DNA of 9,903 nucleotides, from positions 1 to 9,903 of the forward strand of contig CANHMJ010000049.1 in the NCBI GenBank assembly GCA_947461805.1, in the 5' to 3' direction. The stretch comes from Burkholderiaceae bacterium. GTDB taxonomy: Bacteria > Pseudomonadota > Gammaproteobacteria > Burkholderiales > Burkholderiaceae. A program made the position numbers and the translations under genes. The first letter of the stretch is position 1, and each line of letters starts with the position of its first letter. The notes under the pieces are model-generated. The model searched no databases and was not told the DNA's origin. It saw only the letters and a program-made list of their open reading frames with translations. Below, piece by piece: positions 1 through 8,076 of this stretch.

Positions 1-720
1 GGTCGTTGCCTGGGATACGCCTTCTGGCGTTGGTTTAGCCTCAAACCCTTGATAAAGGGCGATAAAGGTTACAACTACACCAAACACAACGCTCTTAATT
101 AAACCGTTACCAATATCGGAGAAGAGGTCAACACCCCCCTGCATTTGTGACCAAAACGCACCCGAGTCAACGCCAATTAGTGGAACGCCCACAAAGTAGC
201 CGCCAACCACACCAACTGCAGTAAAGATGGTTGCCAAAATCGGCATGGAAATAATGCCGGCCCATAAGCGCGGCGCAACTACACGGCTTAAAGGATCAAC
301 GGCCATCATTTCCATCGCACTCAATTGTTCGCCCGCCTTCATCAAGCCAATTTCTGCGGTCAGGGAAGTGCCTGCCCTACCCGCAAAAAGGAGGGCAGTA
401 ATTACGGGGCCAAGCTCACGCGTGAGCGACAAAGCAACCAATAAACCCAATGCCTGTTCTGAGCCATAGCGATTCAAGGTGTAATAGCCCTGCAGGCCCA
501 ACACAAAACCTACGAATAAACCGGAGACCGCAATAATCACAAACGAGTGATTACCAATAAAGAGGATTTGATCTGAAACCAAGCGTGGGCGCTTTAGTAA
601 AGGAACTGAGCGCGCCATCACTGCAATAAACATCCGCGTTGCATGCCCCAAACTAATAATATTGCTGCGGATAAAAAATCCGAGGTCACCAAACAAATCA
701 AGGGTTTTTTGGACGATCAT
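1..720 (-). CDS. mlaE: MlaE, phospholipid-transport ABC permease (3' end outside the window)
   Basis: Integral inner-membrane permease of the Mla system, which carries phospholipids between the inner and outer membranes and keeps the outer leaflet asymmetric. I translated this frame by hand: 240 codons are open from an ATG at 720 to the window edge, against a usual family length near 260, so only the last residues are missing. The family signature is clear at about residues 88-133: SLTRELGPVITALLFAGRAG, followed by TSLTAEIGLMKAGEQLSAMEMM and a VDP turn. Hydrophobic segments lie near residues 55-75, 150-175 and 205-225. The start is well supported: GAGGT at 730-734 is a Shine-Dalgarno nine nucleotides upstream, and the ATG overlaps the mlaF stop as ATGA (717-720), a typical translational-coupling arrangement. 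By family convention mlaD and other mla genes would follow to the left, but they are not visible here. Confidence 0.95.
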   Translation of the reverse strand, partial: MIVQKTLDLFGDLGFFIRSNIISLGHATRMFIAVMARSVPLLKRPRLVSDQILFIGNHSFVIIAVSGLFVGFVLGLQGYYTLNRYGSEQALGLLVALSLTRELGPVITALLFAGRAGTSLTAEIGLMKAGEQLSAMEMMAVDPLSRVVAPRLWAGIISMPILATIFTAVGVVGGYFVGVPLIGVDSGAFWSQMQGGVDLFSDIGNGLIKSVVFGVVVTFIALYQGFEAKPTPEGVSQATT

Positions 721-1568
721 CGTGCACCCACCTCAACTGCAAAATCATCGATGAGGTCTGCGCCCGGATAATGAAATGGCACCGGCCCATCCGGTGAGGC
801 ATCTAAAAACTGGCGCACAAATGGATCGCTTGAACGATTTAGCTCATCGGGCGTGCCTTGGGCGCCAATGCGTCCATTGGCAATAAAGTACACGTAATCT
901 GCAATCGCAAAGGTTTCTTCCACATCATGGGTCACCAAAATACTAGTGGCACCGAGTGCGGTATTCAGATCGCGAATCAAACGCGCGGTAATGCCGAGTG
1001 CAATTGGGTCTAAACCAGCAAACGGCTCGTCATACATGATGAGCGGTGGATCAAGTGCAATCGCACGCGCTAGTGCCACACGCCTGGCCATCCCGCCCGA
1101 GATTTGCCCGGGCATCAAATCGCGCGCACCACGTAAACCCACTGCATTCAGTTTCATGAGTACAAGGCTGCGCAATAAATCCTCGCTGAGGTTGGTATGC
1201 TCCCGCAGTGGAAAAGCGACGTTTTCAAAGACGCTGAGGTCTGTGAATAAAGCGCCAAACTGGAACAGCATGCCCATACGTCTGCGTGCCCGCATTAACT
1301 CCGCACTGCTCATTTGACCGACATTGCTGCCTTCAAACAAAACCTTACCCTCGGTTGTCGTAACTTGACCGCCAATTAGACGCAAGACGGTCGTTTTGCC
1401 ACAACCCGAGCCACCCATCACAGCGACTACATTGCCACGGCGAAACTCCATATTGAGACCAGACAGAATCTGACGCTCACCCGGCGCATAGGAAAAGTTA
1501 ACGTCCTGAATCGAAACAACAATATCATCTTTGCTGGTCTGGCTTTGCGAGGATTCAGGTTGATTCAA
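717..1568 (-). CDS. mlaF: MlaF, ATPase of the phospholipid ABC transporter
   Basis: Cytoplasmic ATPase that powers the MlaE permease. With a TTG start at 1568 it has 283 residues, near the roughly 270 usual for MlaF. Motifs in that numbering: Walker A GGSGCGKTT at 52-60 (Lys58), Q-loop Gln103 in LFQFGALF, signature ISGGMARRVALARA near 156-169, Walker B LIMYDEP with Asp180 and Glu181, and the switch histidine His214 in VTHDVEE. FQFGALF and SGGMARR are typical of the Mla/Ttg2 group of ABC ATPases. The start is uncertain because no ATG lies before the ATPase core. A GTG at 1658 would add 30 residues but would overlap gltD by 55 nt, and the extra residues are an off-frame reading of conserved gltD codons. 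TTG at 1568 has only a weak purine-rich AAAAGAA upstream, but leaves a clean 35-nt gap after gltD. The stop overlaps the mlaE start. Confidence 0.93.
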   Translation of the reverse strand: MNQPESSQSQTSKDDIVVSIQDVNFSYAPGERQILSGLNMEFRRGNVVAVMGGSGCGKTTVLRLIGGQVTTTEGKVLFEGSNVGQMSSAELMRARRRMGMLFQFGALFTDLSVFENVAFPLREHTNLSEDLLRSLVLMKLNAVGLRGARDLMPGQISGGMARRVALARAIALDPPLIMYDEPFAGLDPIALGITARLIRDLNTALGATSILVTHDVEETFAIADYVYFIANGRIGAQGTPDELNRSSDPFVRQFLDASPDGPVPFHYPGADLIDDFAVEVGAR

Positions 1569-1603
1569 TGCGATTCTTTTAAGTAGTATTCGGTCGTTCG
1601 CTT

Positions 1604-3067
1604 TTAGAGCGGCAATACCGATGAGCCCATTAAATACGAGTCGACTGCATGGGCACACTGACGGCCTTCCCGAATCGCCCAGACCACCAACGATTGACCC
1701 CGACGCATATCACCCGCAGCAAACACCTTTGCTACATTGGTTTGATAGGCTTTTTGACCTTCAACATGGGCTTTCGCATTGCCACGCGCATCTTTATCGA
1801 CGCCAAATGCATTAAGCACTTGCTGAGCGGGAGACACAAAACCCATGGCCAACAACACGAGGTCGGCTTTGATTTCAAACTCGGAGTTAGGCACTTCCGT
1901 CATCTTTCCGCCTTGCCACTCCAAACGCACACCAATCAGTTTTTCAACCTTACCGTTTTTACCCTCAAAGCGTTTTGTGCCTACTGACCAATCGCGCTCA
2001 CATCCCTCTTCATGCGATGACGAAGTGCGCAACTTGGTTGGCCAATAAGGCCAAACTAGGGGTTTGTTTTCTTCTTCGGGCGGCTGGGGCAACAATTCAA
2101 ATTGGGTAACGTGATTCGCGCCGTGGCGATTCGATGTCCCAACGCAATCCGAACCGGTATCACCACCACCAATCACCACAACGTGCTTACCCGTTGCGCG
2201 AATGCCATTTTGTGAGTCACCTGCGACTTCTTTGTTCTGCGGAATCAAGAAGTCCAAAGCGTAGTGAATCCCTTCCAGTTCGCGTCCAGGAACTGGCAAA
2301 TCGCGCGGCTGCTCTGCGCCGCCGCTAATAATGACGGCATCAAAATCCTTCATTAATTGCTCTGGCGTGACTGTCTTAGTGGAATAGTTTTTTACTTCGG
2401 AGCCCACCGCCTCTTTGCCAACAAAAACACCAGTAGTAAAGACCACGCCTTCGGCTTGCATTTGCTCGACGCGGCGATCAATCAACCACTTTTCCATCTT
2501 GAAATCAGGAATGCCATAGCGCAGCAAGCCGCCAACCCGATCGTTTTTCTCGTATACAGTGACATCGTGGCCAGCGCGCGCTAATTGCTGCGCCGCCGCC
2601 ATACCCGCAGGGCCTGATCCAACGATGGCCACTTTTTTACCGGTTTTAGTTTTAGCTGGCATGGGCTTGACCCAACCACTCTCCCATGCCCGATCAATGA
2701 TGGCATGCTCAATTGACTTGATGCCAACCGCATCCCGATTGATGCCTAGTGTGCAAGCAGACTCGCAAGGAGCTGGGCAAATGCGACCGGTAAATTCAGG
2801 GAAGTTGTTGGTGGAGTGCAATACCTCGATGGCGTTTTTCCAATCGCCCTGAAAAACCAGTTCATTAAAGTCAGGAATGATGTTGTTGACTGGGCAGCCG
2901 TTATTGCAAAACGGAATACCGCAGTCCATGCAACGCGCACTTTGGACTTTGGCTTCGTCATCGCTCAGCGCTGTAATGAATTCTTTATAGTGGTGCAAGC
3001 GCGCTACAGGAGCCTCGTAGGTTTCCTTAACGCGCTCAAACTCCATAAATCCAGTGACCTTACCCAT
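1604..3067 (-). CDS. gltD: GltD, glutamate synthase small subunit
   Basis: Beta subunit of NADPH-dependent glutamate synthase, a cytoplasmic flavoprotein that takes electrons from NADPH through FAD and passes them to the iron-sulfur centres and FMN of GltB. The product is 487 residues, the normal length. The N-terminal ferredoxin-like domain has cysteines 46, 49, 54 and 58 (CMDCGIPFCNNGC) and 97, 101 and 105 (CPAPCESAC), the pattern that ligates 4Fe-4S clusters. The FAD Rossmann motif is VGSGPAG at 149-155 and the NADPH-binding motif is VIGGGDTGSD at 298-307. The C-terminal AAGDMRRGQSLVVWAIREGR (450-469) completes the FAD site. The ATG at 3067 is secure: AAGGAG at 3075-3080 sits seven nucleotides upstream. 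The gene begins 30 nt after gltB with no terminator between, so the two form an operon. Confidence 0.98.
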   Translation of the reverse strand: MGKVTGFMEFERVKETYEAPVARLHHYKEFITALSDDEAKVQSARCMDCGIPFCNNGCPVNNIIPDFNELVFQGDWKNAIEVLHSTNNFPEFTGRICPAPCESACTLGINRDAVGIKSIEHAIIDRAWESGWVKPMPAKTKTGKKVAIVGSGPAGMAAAQQLARAGHDVTVYEKNDRVGGLLRYGIPDFKMEKWLIDRRVEQMQAEGVVFTTGVFVGKEAVGSEVKNYSTKTVTPEQLMKDFDAVIISGGAEQPRDLPVPGRELEGIHYALDFLIPQNKEVAGDSQNGIRATGKHVVVIGGGDTGSDCVGTSNRHGANHVTQFELLPQPPEEENKPLVWPYWPTKLRTSSSHEEGCERDWSVGTKRFEGKNGKVEKLIGVRLEWQGGKMTEVPNSEFEIKADLVLLAMGFVSPAQQVLNAFGVDKDARGNAKAHVEGQKAYQTNVAKVFAAGDMRRGQSLVVWAIREGRQCAHAVDSYLMGSSVLPL

Positions 3068-3097
3068 CTCACTACTCCTTCAATATCGTGTTGTTAC

Positions 3098-6000
3098 TTA
3101 AGCAATCGCTTTTGTATTTTTTTGTGCTTTTTCCCAAAGCTCACCCAATGCCCGCTTGTATTCCGTTGGGTGTACCTTAATAAAGCGAGTACGCGCCTGA
3201 TCCCAGTCGGCGAGCAAGGCTTTCGCGCGCTCGGATCCAGTGTGCCGGAAATGACGTTCAATTAAAGCCTTTAAAATATGTTCATCGCTGAGACGCTGAC
3301 CACCATCCTTAACATCGATTGGCGCATGCCATTGGGATTCAGGAACGCTAACAAGCTGCTCTGCATGGGGTAACACTTTTTCTAAAGTAGCCATGCTGGT
3401 ATTGCAGCGCTTTGCAAACAAACCATCTTCGTCGTACACATAGGCGATACCACCGCTCATGCCGGCTGCAAAGTTGCGCCCCGTTTCACCCAGAACGACA
3501 ACCGTACCACCCGTCATGTATTCACAACCGTGATCGCCTGTGCCCTCGACGACTGCCGTAGCGCCAGAGTTACGAACGGCAAAACGCTCGCCAGCTACGC
3601 CATTGAAGAAGGCTTCGCCGCCAATCGCGCCGTACAAGACGGTATTGCCAACAATGATGTTCTTGGCTGTATCGCCACGGAACTCATGCGGCGCCCGCAC
3701 AATCACGCGCCCACCCGACAATCCTTTGCCAACATAATCATTGGCATCGCCAACCAGATCCAAAGTAACGCCATGGGCTAAAAATGCTGCAAAACTTTGG
3801 CCGGCTGTGCCATTTAATTGGATATGAATGGTGTCATCTGGCAAGCCAGCATGGCCATAACGCTGAGCGATTTCGCCGGACAGCATTGCACCTACCGTAC
3901 GGTTCACGTTCTTCACGGGAACAATGAAGGACACTTTCTCGCCCCGCTCTAATGCAGGCTCGCTCTTTTCAATCAGAACATGATCTAGGGCGTTGCCGAG
4001 GCCGTGGTCCTGCGTGAGCACTTGATAGCGCGGCACATCTGCTGGTACAGCGGGGGCTGCAAAAATCTTACTGAAATCCAGTCCATGGGTTTTCCAGTTA
4101 TCAATGCCTTTGCGGGTGTCGAGTAAGTCAACTCGGCCAATCAAATCATCAAACTTTCGTATGCCTAATTGAGCCATGATTTCGCGCGCCTCTTCTGCAA
4201 CAAAGAAGAAGAAATTCACCACATGCTCGGGTTTGCCAGCAAACTTTTTACGCAGCTCCGGATCTTGCGTAGCAACACCAACTGGGCAGGTATTTAAGTG
4301 GCACTTGCGCATCATGATGCAACCTTCCACTACCAGCGGCGCTGTTGCAAAACCAAATTCATCTGCGCCAAGCAAAGCACCAATCACAACGTCGCGACCC
4401 GTTTTCATTTGCCCGTCGGCTTGAACCCGAATGCGGCTGCGTAAACGATTGAGCACCAAGGTTTGCTGGGTTTCAGCCAGGCCAAGCTCCCAAGGAGAGC
4501 CGGCATGCTTAATCGACGACAGGGGTGAGGCACCAGTACCGCCATCATGACCTGCAATCACCACGTGATCTGCTTTGGCTTTCGCAACGCCAGCAGCCAC
4601 TGTACCTACACCCACCTCCGAAACAAGTTTGACGGATACATCGGCTTTGGGATTGACATTCTTGAGGTCATGAATCAACTGCGCAATGTCTTCAATCGAA
4701 TAAATATCATGGTGCGGAGGCGGAGAAATCAAACCAACGCCCGGCACCGAGAAACGCAACTTACCAATATAATCGGATACCTTGCTACCGGGCAACTGTC
4801 CGCCCTCACCGGGTTTTGCACCCTGCGCCATTTTGATTTGGAGCTGATCGGCTGAGCGTAAATACTCGGTTGTTACACCAAAGCGGCCCGATGCTACCTG
4901 CTTGATTTTTGAGCGCAAAGAATCACCATCTTCCAAAGGAATATTGGCTTCCACCACATCGCTACCCAAAATGCTCGCTAAACTTTCACCCTTGCGAATC
5001 GGAATGCCTTTGAGTTCGTTTTTATAGCGATTGGGGTCTTCGCCGCCCTCGCCGGTATTCGACTTACCGCCAATGCGGTTCATCGCAATTGCCAGGGTTG
5101 CATGTGCCTCGGTCGAAATGGAGCCCAATGACATCGCGCCCGTTGCAAACCGTTTAACGATCTCTTTTGCAGACTCGACTTCATCCAGTGGAATGGCTTT
5201 AGCGGGGTCAACCTTAAATTCAAATAAACCGCGCAAAGTCATCTGACGCTTGCTTTGGTCATTGATGATATTGGCGTACTCTTTATATGTCTGGTAGCCC
5301 TTGTCAGAGCCAGTACGTGTTGCGTGCTGCAGTTTTGCAATGGTATCTGGCGTCCACATGTGGTTTTCGCCACGGACACGATACGCGTACTCACCGCCTG
5401 CTTCGAGCATATTGGTCAATACAGGATCGTTTCCAAATGCCTGCTGATGCATGTGTAGCGCTTCTTCTGCAATCTCAAACACGCCAATACCGCCCACATT
5501 CGATGGCGTATTTTTGAAATACTGTTGAATTACTTCCTGATTGAGCCCAATGGCTTCAAAAATTTGTGAACCGGTATAGGACATATAGGTTGAAATGCCC
5601 ATTTTCGACATGACTTTTTGCAAGCCTTTACCTACCGCTTTGACGTAATTCTTGATCGCTTTTTCGGGCGATAAATCGCCGGGCAAACCTTTTGCCATTT
5701 CTGCCAAGGTCTCCATTGCCAAGAAGGGGTGAATGGCTTCTGCACCATAACCTGCGAGCAATGCAAAGTGATGGGTCTCGCGCGCGCTACCGGTCTCTAC
5801 CACCAAACCAACACTGGTACGTAAGCCTTTGGCAACCAAATGCTGATGTATTGCAGAGGTCGCTAGAAGTGCTGGGATGGCAACGTGCTTTTCATCTACC
5901 TGACGATCACTAATCAGCACAATATTGAAGCCTAAGCTGACTGCATCAGCAGCCTCAGCACACAGGGACGCTAGGCGCGCCTCAATACCTTCTTTGCCCC

Positions 6001-7879
6001 AGGCTGCGGGATAGCAGATGTCTAACTCGTAGGTGCGGAACTTCCCATTGGTGTAGTGCTCAATGTGGCGGATCTTCGCCATTTCCTCAAAATCCAGAAT
6101 CGGCTGACCTACTTCTAAGCGCATCGGTGGATTGATGTTGTTGGTATCGAGTAAGTTAGGCTTTGGTCCCACAAACGAGACCAAGGACATCACCATGTTT
6201 TCCCGAATCGGATCGATTGGGGGATTCGTAACCTGTGCGAATAATTGCTTAAAGTAGTTATAAAGGGATTTATCTTTATTCGACAGAACAGCCAAGGGGC
6301 TATCGTTACCCATCGAACCAATCGCCTCTTCGCCGGCCAATGCCATTGGCGCCATTAAATACTTAAGGTCTTCTTGGCTATAACCAAATGCCTGCTGGCG
6401 ATCCAATAACTTTGCCGCTGGTCGAATGTGAGCCTGCTCGTCCACGCTGTCTTTCTTAGACAAATCTACTTCATCCAATTTAACGCGTACAGCATCTATC
6501 CAGCTCTTGTATGGTTTTGCTTTCGATACCGCATCTTTAAGTTCGACGTCATCAATGATGCGGCCTTGCTCCATATCAATCATGAACATCTTGCCGGGCT
6601 GCAAGCGCCACTTTTTCACAATCTTATTCTCAGGCACCGGCAAAACGCCTGCCTCTGAACCCATGATCACGAGATCATCGTCGGTAACGTAATAGCGTGC
6701 TGGACGCAAACCATTGCGATCGAGCGTAGCGCCAATCTGACGGCCATCGGTAAATGCCATGGCTGCAGGACCATCCCATGGCTCCATCATCGCCGCATGG
6801 TATTCATAAAAAGCTCGGCGATTCTCATCCATCAAGGTGTGCTGTTCCCATGCTTCTGGAATCATCATCATCATGGCTTGCGCTAAGGGATATCCCGCCA
6901 TGACCAATAGCTCTAAGCAATTATCAAAGCAGGCAGTATCGGATTGGCCTGGGTAAATTAATGGCCATAATTTTTGTAAATCATCTCCCAATACTGGGGA
7001 ACTAATTGCGCCGGTACGCGCATTAACCCAGTTGACGTTTCCTTTGACGGTATTGATTTCACCGTTGTGCGCAATCATGCGATAGGGGTGTGCCAACTCC
7101 CATGCCGGGAAAGTGTTGGTGGAAAAACGCTGATGCACTAAGGCCAATGCGGATACGCAACGCTGATCTTGTAAGTCTAAGTAATAGGCGCCAACTTGAT
7201 TGGCTAGGAGGAGACCTTTGTACACAATAGTGCGTGCCGACATCGATGCAACGAAATATTCTTTACCGTGCTTTAAATGCAAATCTTGAATAGCGTGACT
7301 GGCTGTTTTTCGGATGACGTACAACTTGCGCTCTAAGGCGTCGGTTGTCATGATATCGCGGCCACGGCCAATGAAAATCTGGCGTATGAATGGCTCTGTC
7401 TTTTGCACCGTTGGCGACATTGGTAATTTCACATCAATTGGTACATCGCGCCATCCCAGCACTACTTGACCCTCTAAACGTACTGTTCTTTCAAGCTCTT
7501 GCTCACAGGCCAAACGGGATGCGCTTTCTTTTGGTAAAAAGATCATGCCCACGCCGTATTCGCCAAACGGCGGCAATGCGATGCCCTGCTTGGCCATTTC
7601 CTCGCGGTACAAATGATCAGGCACTTGAATCAAAATGCCGGCTCCATCACCCATTAAGGGATCTGCGCCAACGGCACCTCGGTGATCCAAGTTTTCTAAT
7701 ATTTGCAAACCCTGCGACACAATCGCATGGGATTTTTTACCTTTGATATGCGCGACAAAGCCAACACCACATGCATCGTGTTCATTTGCCGGATCGTACA
7801 AACCGTGCGCGATGGGTCGTATTGTTTCAGTCTCCACTTGTTGAGTATCTGAAGTATTTTGGATAATTTTGCTATTCAT
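3098..7879 (-). CDS. gltB: GltB, glutamate synthase large subunit
   Basis: Alpha subunit of glutamate synthase. It hydrolyses glutamine, channels the ammonia to an FMN site, and reductively aminates 2-oxoglutarate to glutamate. With ATG at 7879 the precursor is 1593 residues. Domains in order: a propeptide of 36 residues ending before Cys37 (CGVGF), which by family rule becomes the N-terminal nucleophile after cleavage; a class II amidotransferase domain to about 440, with HNGEIN at 271-276; a central domain around 500-800; the FMN/synthase domain about 880-1240, with 3Fe-4S cysteines 1187, 1193 and 1198 (C-x5-C-x4-C, CIMMRKCHLNTC); and the GXGXG beta-helix about 1385-1490. A longer reading from TTG at 7960 adds 27 residues, but that TTG falls in a candidate -35 box and the extension has no family character. 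The Shine-Dalgarno before 7879 is weak (GAGA at 7886-7889). The promoter is probably just upstream. Confidence 0.98.
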   Translation of the reverse strand: MNSKIIQNTSDTQQVETETIRPIAHGLYDPANEHDACGVGFVAHIKGKKSHAIVSQGLQILENLDHRGAVGADPLMGDGAGILIQVPDHLYREEMAKQGIALPPFGEYGVGMIFLPKESASRLACEQELERTVRLEGQVVLGWRDVPIDVKLPMSPTVQKTEPFIRQIFIGRGRDIMTTDALERKLYVIRKTASHAIQDLHLKHGKEYFVASMSARTIVYKGLLLANQVGAYYLDLQDQRCVSALALVHQRFSTNTFPAWELAHPYRMIAHNGEINTVKGNVNWVNARTGAISSPVLGDDLQKLWPLIYPGQSDTACFDNCLELLVMAGYPLAQAMMMMIPEAWEQHTLMDENRRAFYEYHAAMMEPWDGPAAMAFTDGRQIGATLDRNGLRPARYYVTDDDLVIMGSEAGVLPVPENKIVKKWRLQPGKMFMIDMEQGRIIDDVELKDAVSKAKPYKSWIDAVRVKLDEVDLSKKDSVDEQAHIRPAAKLLDRQQAFGYSQEDLKYLMAPMALAGEEAIGSMGNDSPLAVLSNKDKSLYNYFKQLFAQVTNPPIDPIRENMVMSLVSFVGPKPNLLDTNNINPPMRLEVGQPILDFEEMAKIRHIEHYTNGKFRTYELDICYPAAWGKEGIEARLASLCAEAADAVSLGFNIVLISDRQVDEKHVAIPALLATSAIHQHLVAKGLRTSVGLVVETGSARETHHFALLAGYGAEAIHPFLAMETLAEMAKGLPGDLSPEKAIKNYVKAVGKGLQKVMSKMGISTYMSYTGSQIFEAIGLNQEVIQQYFKNTPSNVGGIGVFEIAEEALHMHQQAFGNDPVLTNMLEAGGEYAYRVRGENHMWTPDTIAKLQHATRTGSDKGYQTYKEYANIINDQSKRQMTLRGLFEFKVDPAKAIPLDEVESAKEIVKRFATGAMSLGSISTEAHATLAIAMNRIGGKSNTGEGGEDPNRYKNELKGIPIRKGESLASILGSDVVEANIPLEDGDSLRSKIKQVASGRFGVTTEYLRSADQLQIKMAQGAKPGEGGQLPGSKVSDYIGKLRFSVPGVGLISPPPHHDIYSIEDIAQLIHDLKNVNPKADVSVKLVSEVGVGTVAAGVAKAKADHVVIAGHDGGTGASPLSSIKHAGSPWELGLAETQQTLVLNRLRSRIRVQADGQMKTGRDVVIGALLGADEFGFATAPLVVEGCIMMRKCHLNTCPVGVATQDPELRKKFAGKPEHVVNFFFFVAEEAREIMAQLGIRKFDDLIGRVDLLDTRKGIDNWKTHGLDFSKIFAAPAVPADVPRYQVLTQDHGLGNALDHVLIEKSEPALERGEKVSFIVPVKNVNRTVGAMLSGEIAQRYGHAGLPDDTIHIQLNGTAGQSFAAFLAHGVTLDLVGDANDYVGKGLSGGRVIVRAPHEFRGDTAKNIIVGNTVLYGAIGGEAFFNGVAGERFAVRNSGATAVVEGTGDHGCEYMTGGTVVVLGETGRNFAAGMSGGIAYVYDEDGLFAKRCNTSMATLEKVLPHAEQLVSVPESQWHAPIDVKDGGQRLSDEHILKALIERHFRHTGSERAKALLADWDQARTRFIKVHPTEYKRALGELWEKAQKNTKAIA

Positions 7880-7895
7880 AGTATGTCTCGATAAC

Positions 7896-7920
7896 GGCGC
7901 AAAAAAAGGCGCTAAGGCGC
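7896..7920 (-). repeat. Three GCGCC direct repeats in the gltB leader
   Basis: Read on the minus strand, GCGCC occurs three times (7920-7916, 7912-7908, 7900-7896), separated by TTA and by a run of seven T. The GCGC cores are self-complementary, so different pairs of copies could form small alternative hairpins, and the T7 follows the first pair. If the proposed gltB promoter is right, this lies at the very 5' end of the mRNA. The stems are only about four base pairs, so an attenuator role is speculative. Confidence 0.35.
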
Positions 7921-7931
7921 GTGGGAGATCA

Positions 7932-7960
7932 AATATAGGGGAATACCCCTTCAAGTGCAA
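7932..7960 (-). promoter_or_regulatory. Candidate sigma70 promoter of gltBD
   Basis: On the minus strand a -35-like TTGCAC (7960-7955) is followed after exactly 17 nt by a -10-like TATATT (7937-7932). The -10 box is good (one mismatch to TATAAT). The -35 box matches only in its first three bases. Transcription would start near 7925, giving a leader of about 45 nt before the gltB ATG. I saw no -24/-12 sigma54 pair here. This is read from spacing and consensus only. Confidence 0.5.
7937..7950. promoter_or_regulatory. Short palindrome in the promoter spacer, possible operator
   Basis: AGGGGAATACCCCT is a hyphenated palindrome with five-base arms around AATA. It fills most of the spacer between the candidate -35 and -10 boxes of gltB, where a bound repressor would block polymerase. 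I do not recognise it as a named regulator's site. Arms this short can arise by chance, so the operator reading is an inference from position. Confidence 0.3.
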
Positions 7961-7970
7961 TCTTTTTAAT

Positions 7971-8033
7971 TGACTCTGTCCCGTTTAAATGGGGAAGCTA
8001 GCCAGGGTGATTAATTTAATAGGGACAGAGTCA
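7971..8033. repeat. REP-like inverted repeat beside the RAYT gene
   Basis: The plus-strand arm 7971-7990 begins TGACTCTGTCCC and ends TTTAAAT. The arm at 8014-8033 is its reverse complement at 18 of 20 positions, with the outer 12 bases perfect. The loop between them is 23 nt and includes GCTAGC. No T-run follows the arm in the direction of transcription, so it does not look like an intrinsic terminator for mrcA or RAYT. RAYT proteins act on REP/BIME palindromes usually found beside their own genes, and this unit is 43 nt past the RAYT stop, so it is a plausible substrate. Whether it recurs elsewhere in the genome cannot be seen here. Confidence 0.65.
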
Positions 8034-8076
8034 TTATTTTACTGCCTACCCTCACCCTCAAAGTTCGCCCTCTTAG

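Noticed and set aside
227..469. Plus-strand open frames across the window, such as this 80-codon one
   Set aside because: They lie antisense to well-supported genes, show no protein-family features, and follow the codon structure of the minus-strand gene.
1569..1658. GTG at 1658 as the mlaF start, with GGAAGG six nucleotides upstream
   Set aside because: The purine-rich stretch encodes the conserved REGRQ of GltD, and the added residues are an off-frame copy of gltD rather than MlaF-like sequence.
7880..7960. TTG at 7960 as the gltB start, adding 27 residues
   Set aside because: The codon lies in the candidate -35 box, the extension lacks family features, and ATG 7879 gives a normal propeptide of 36 residues before Cys37.
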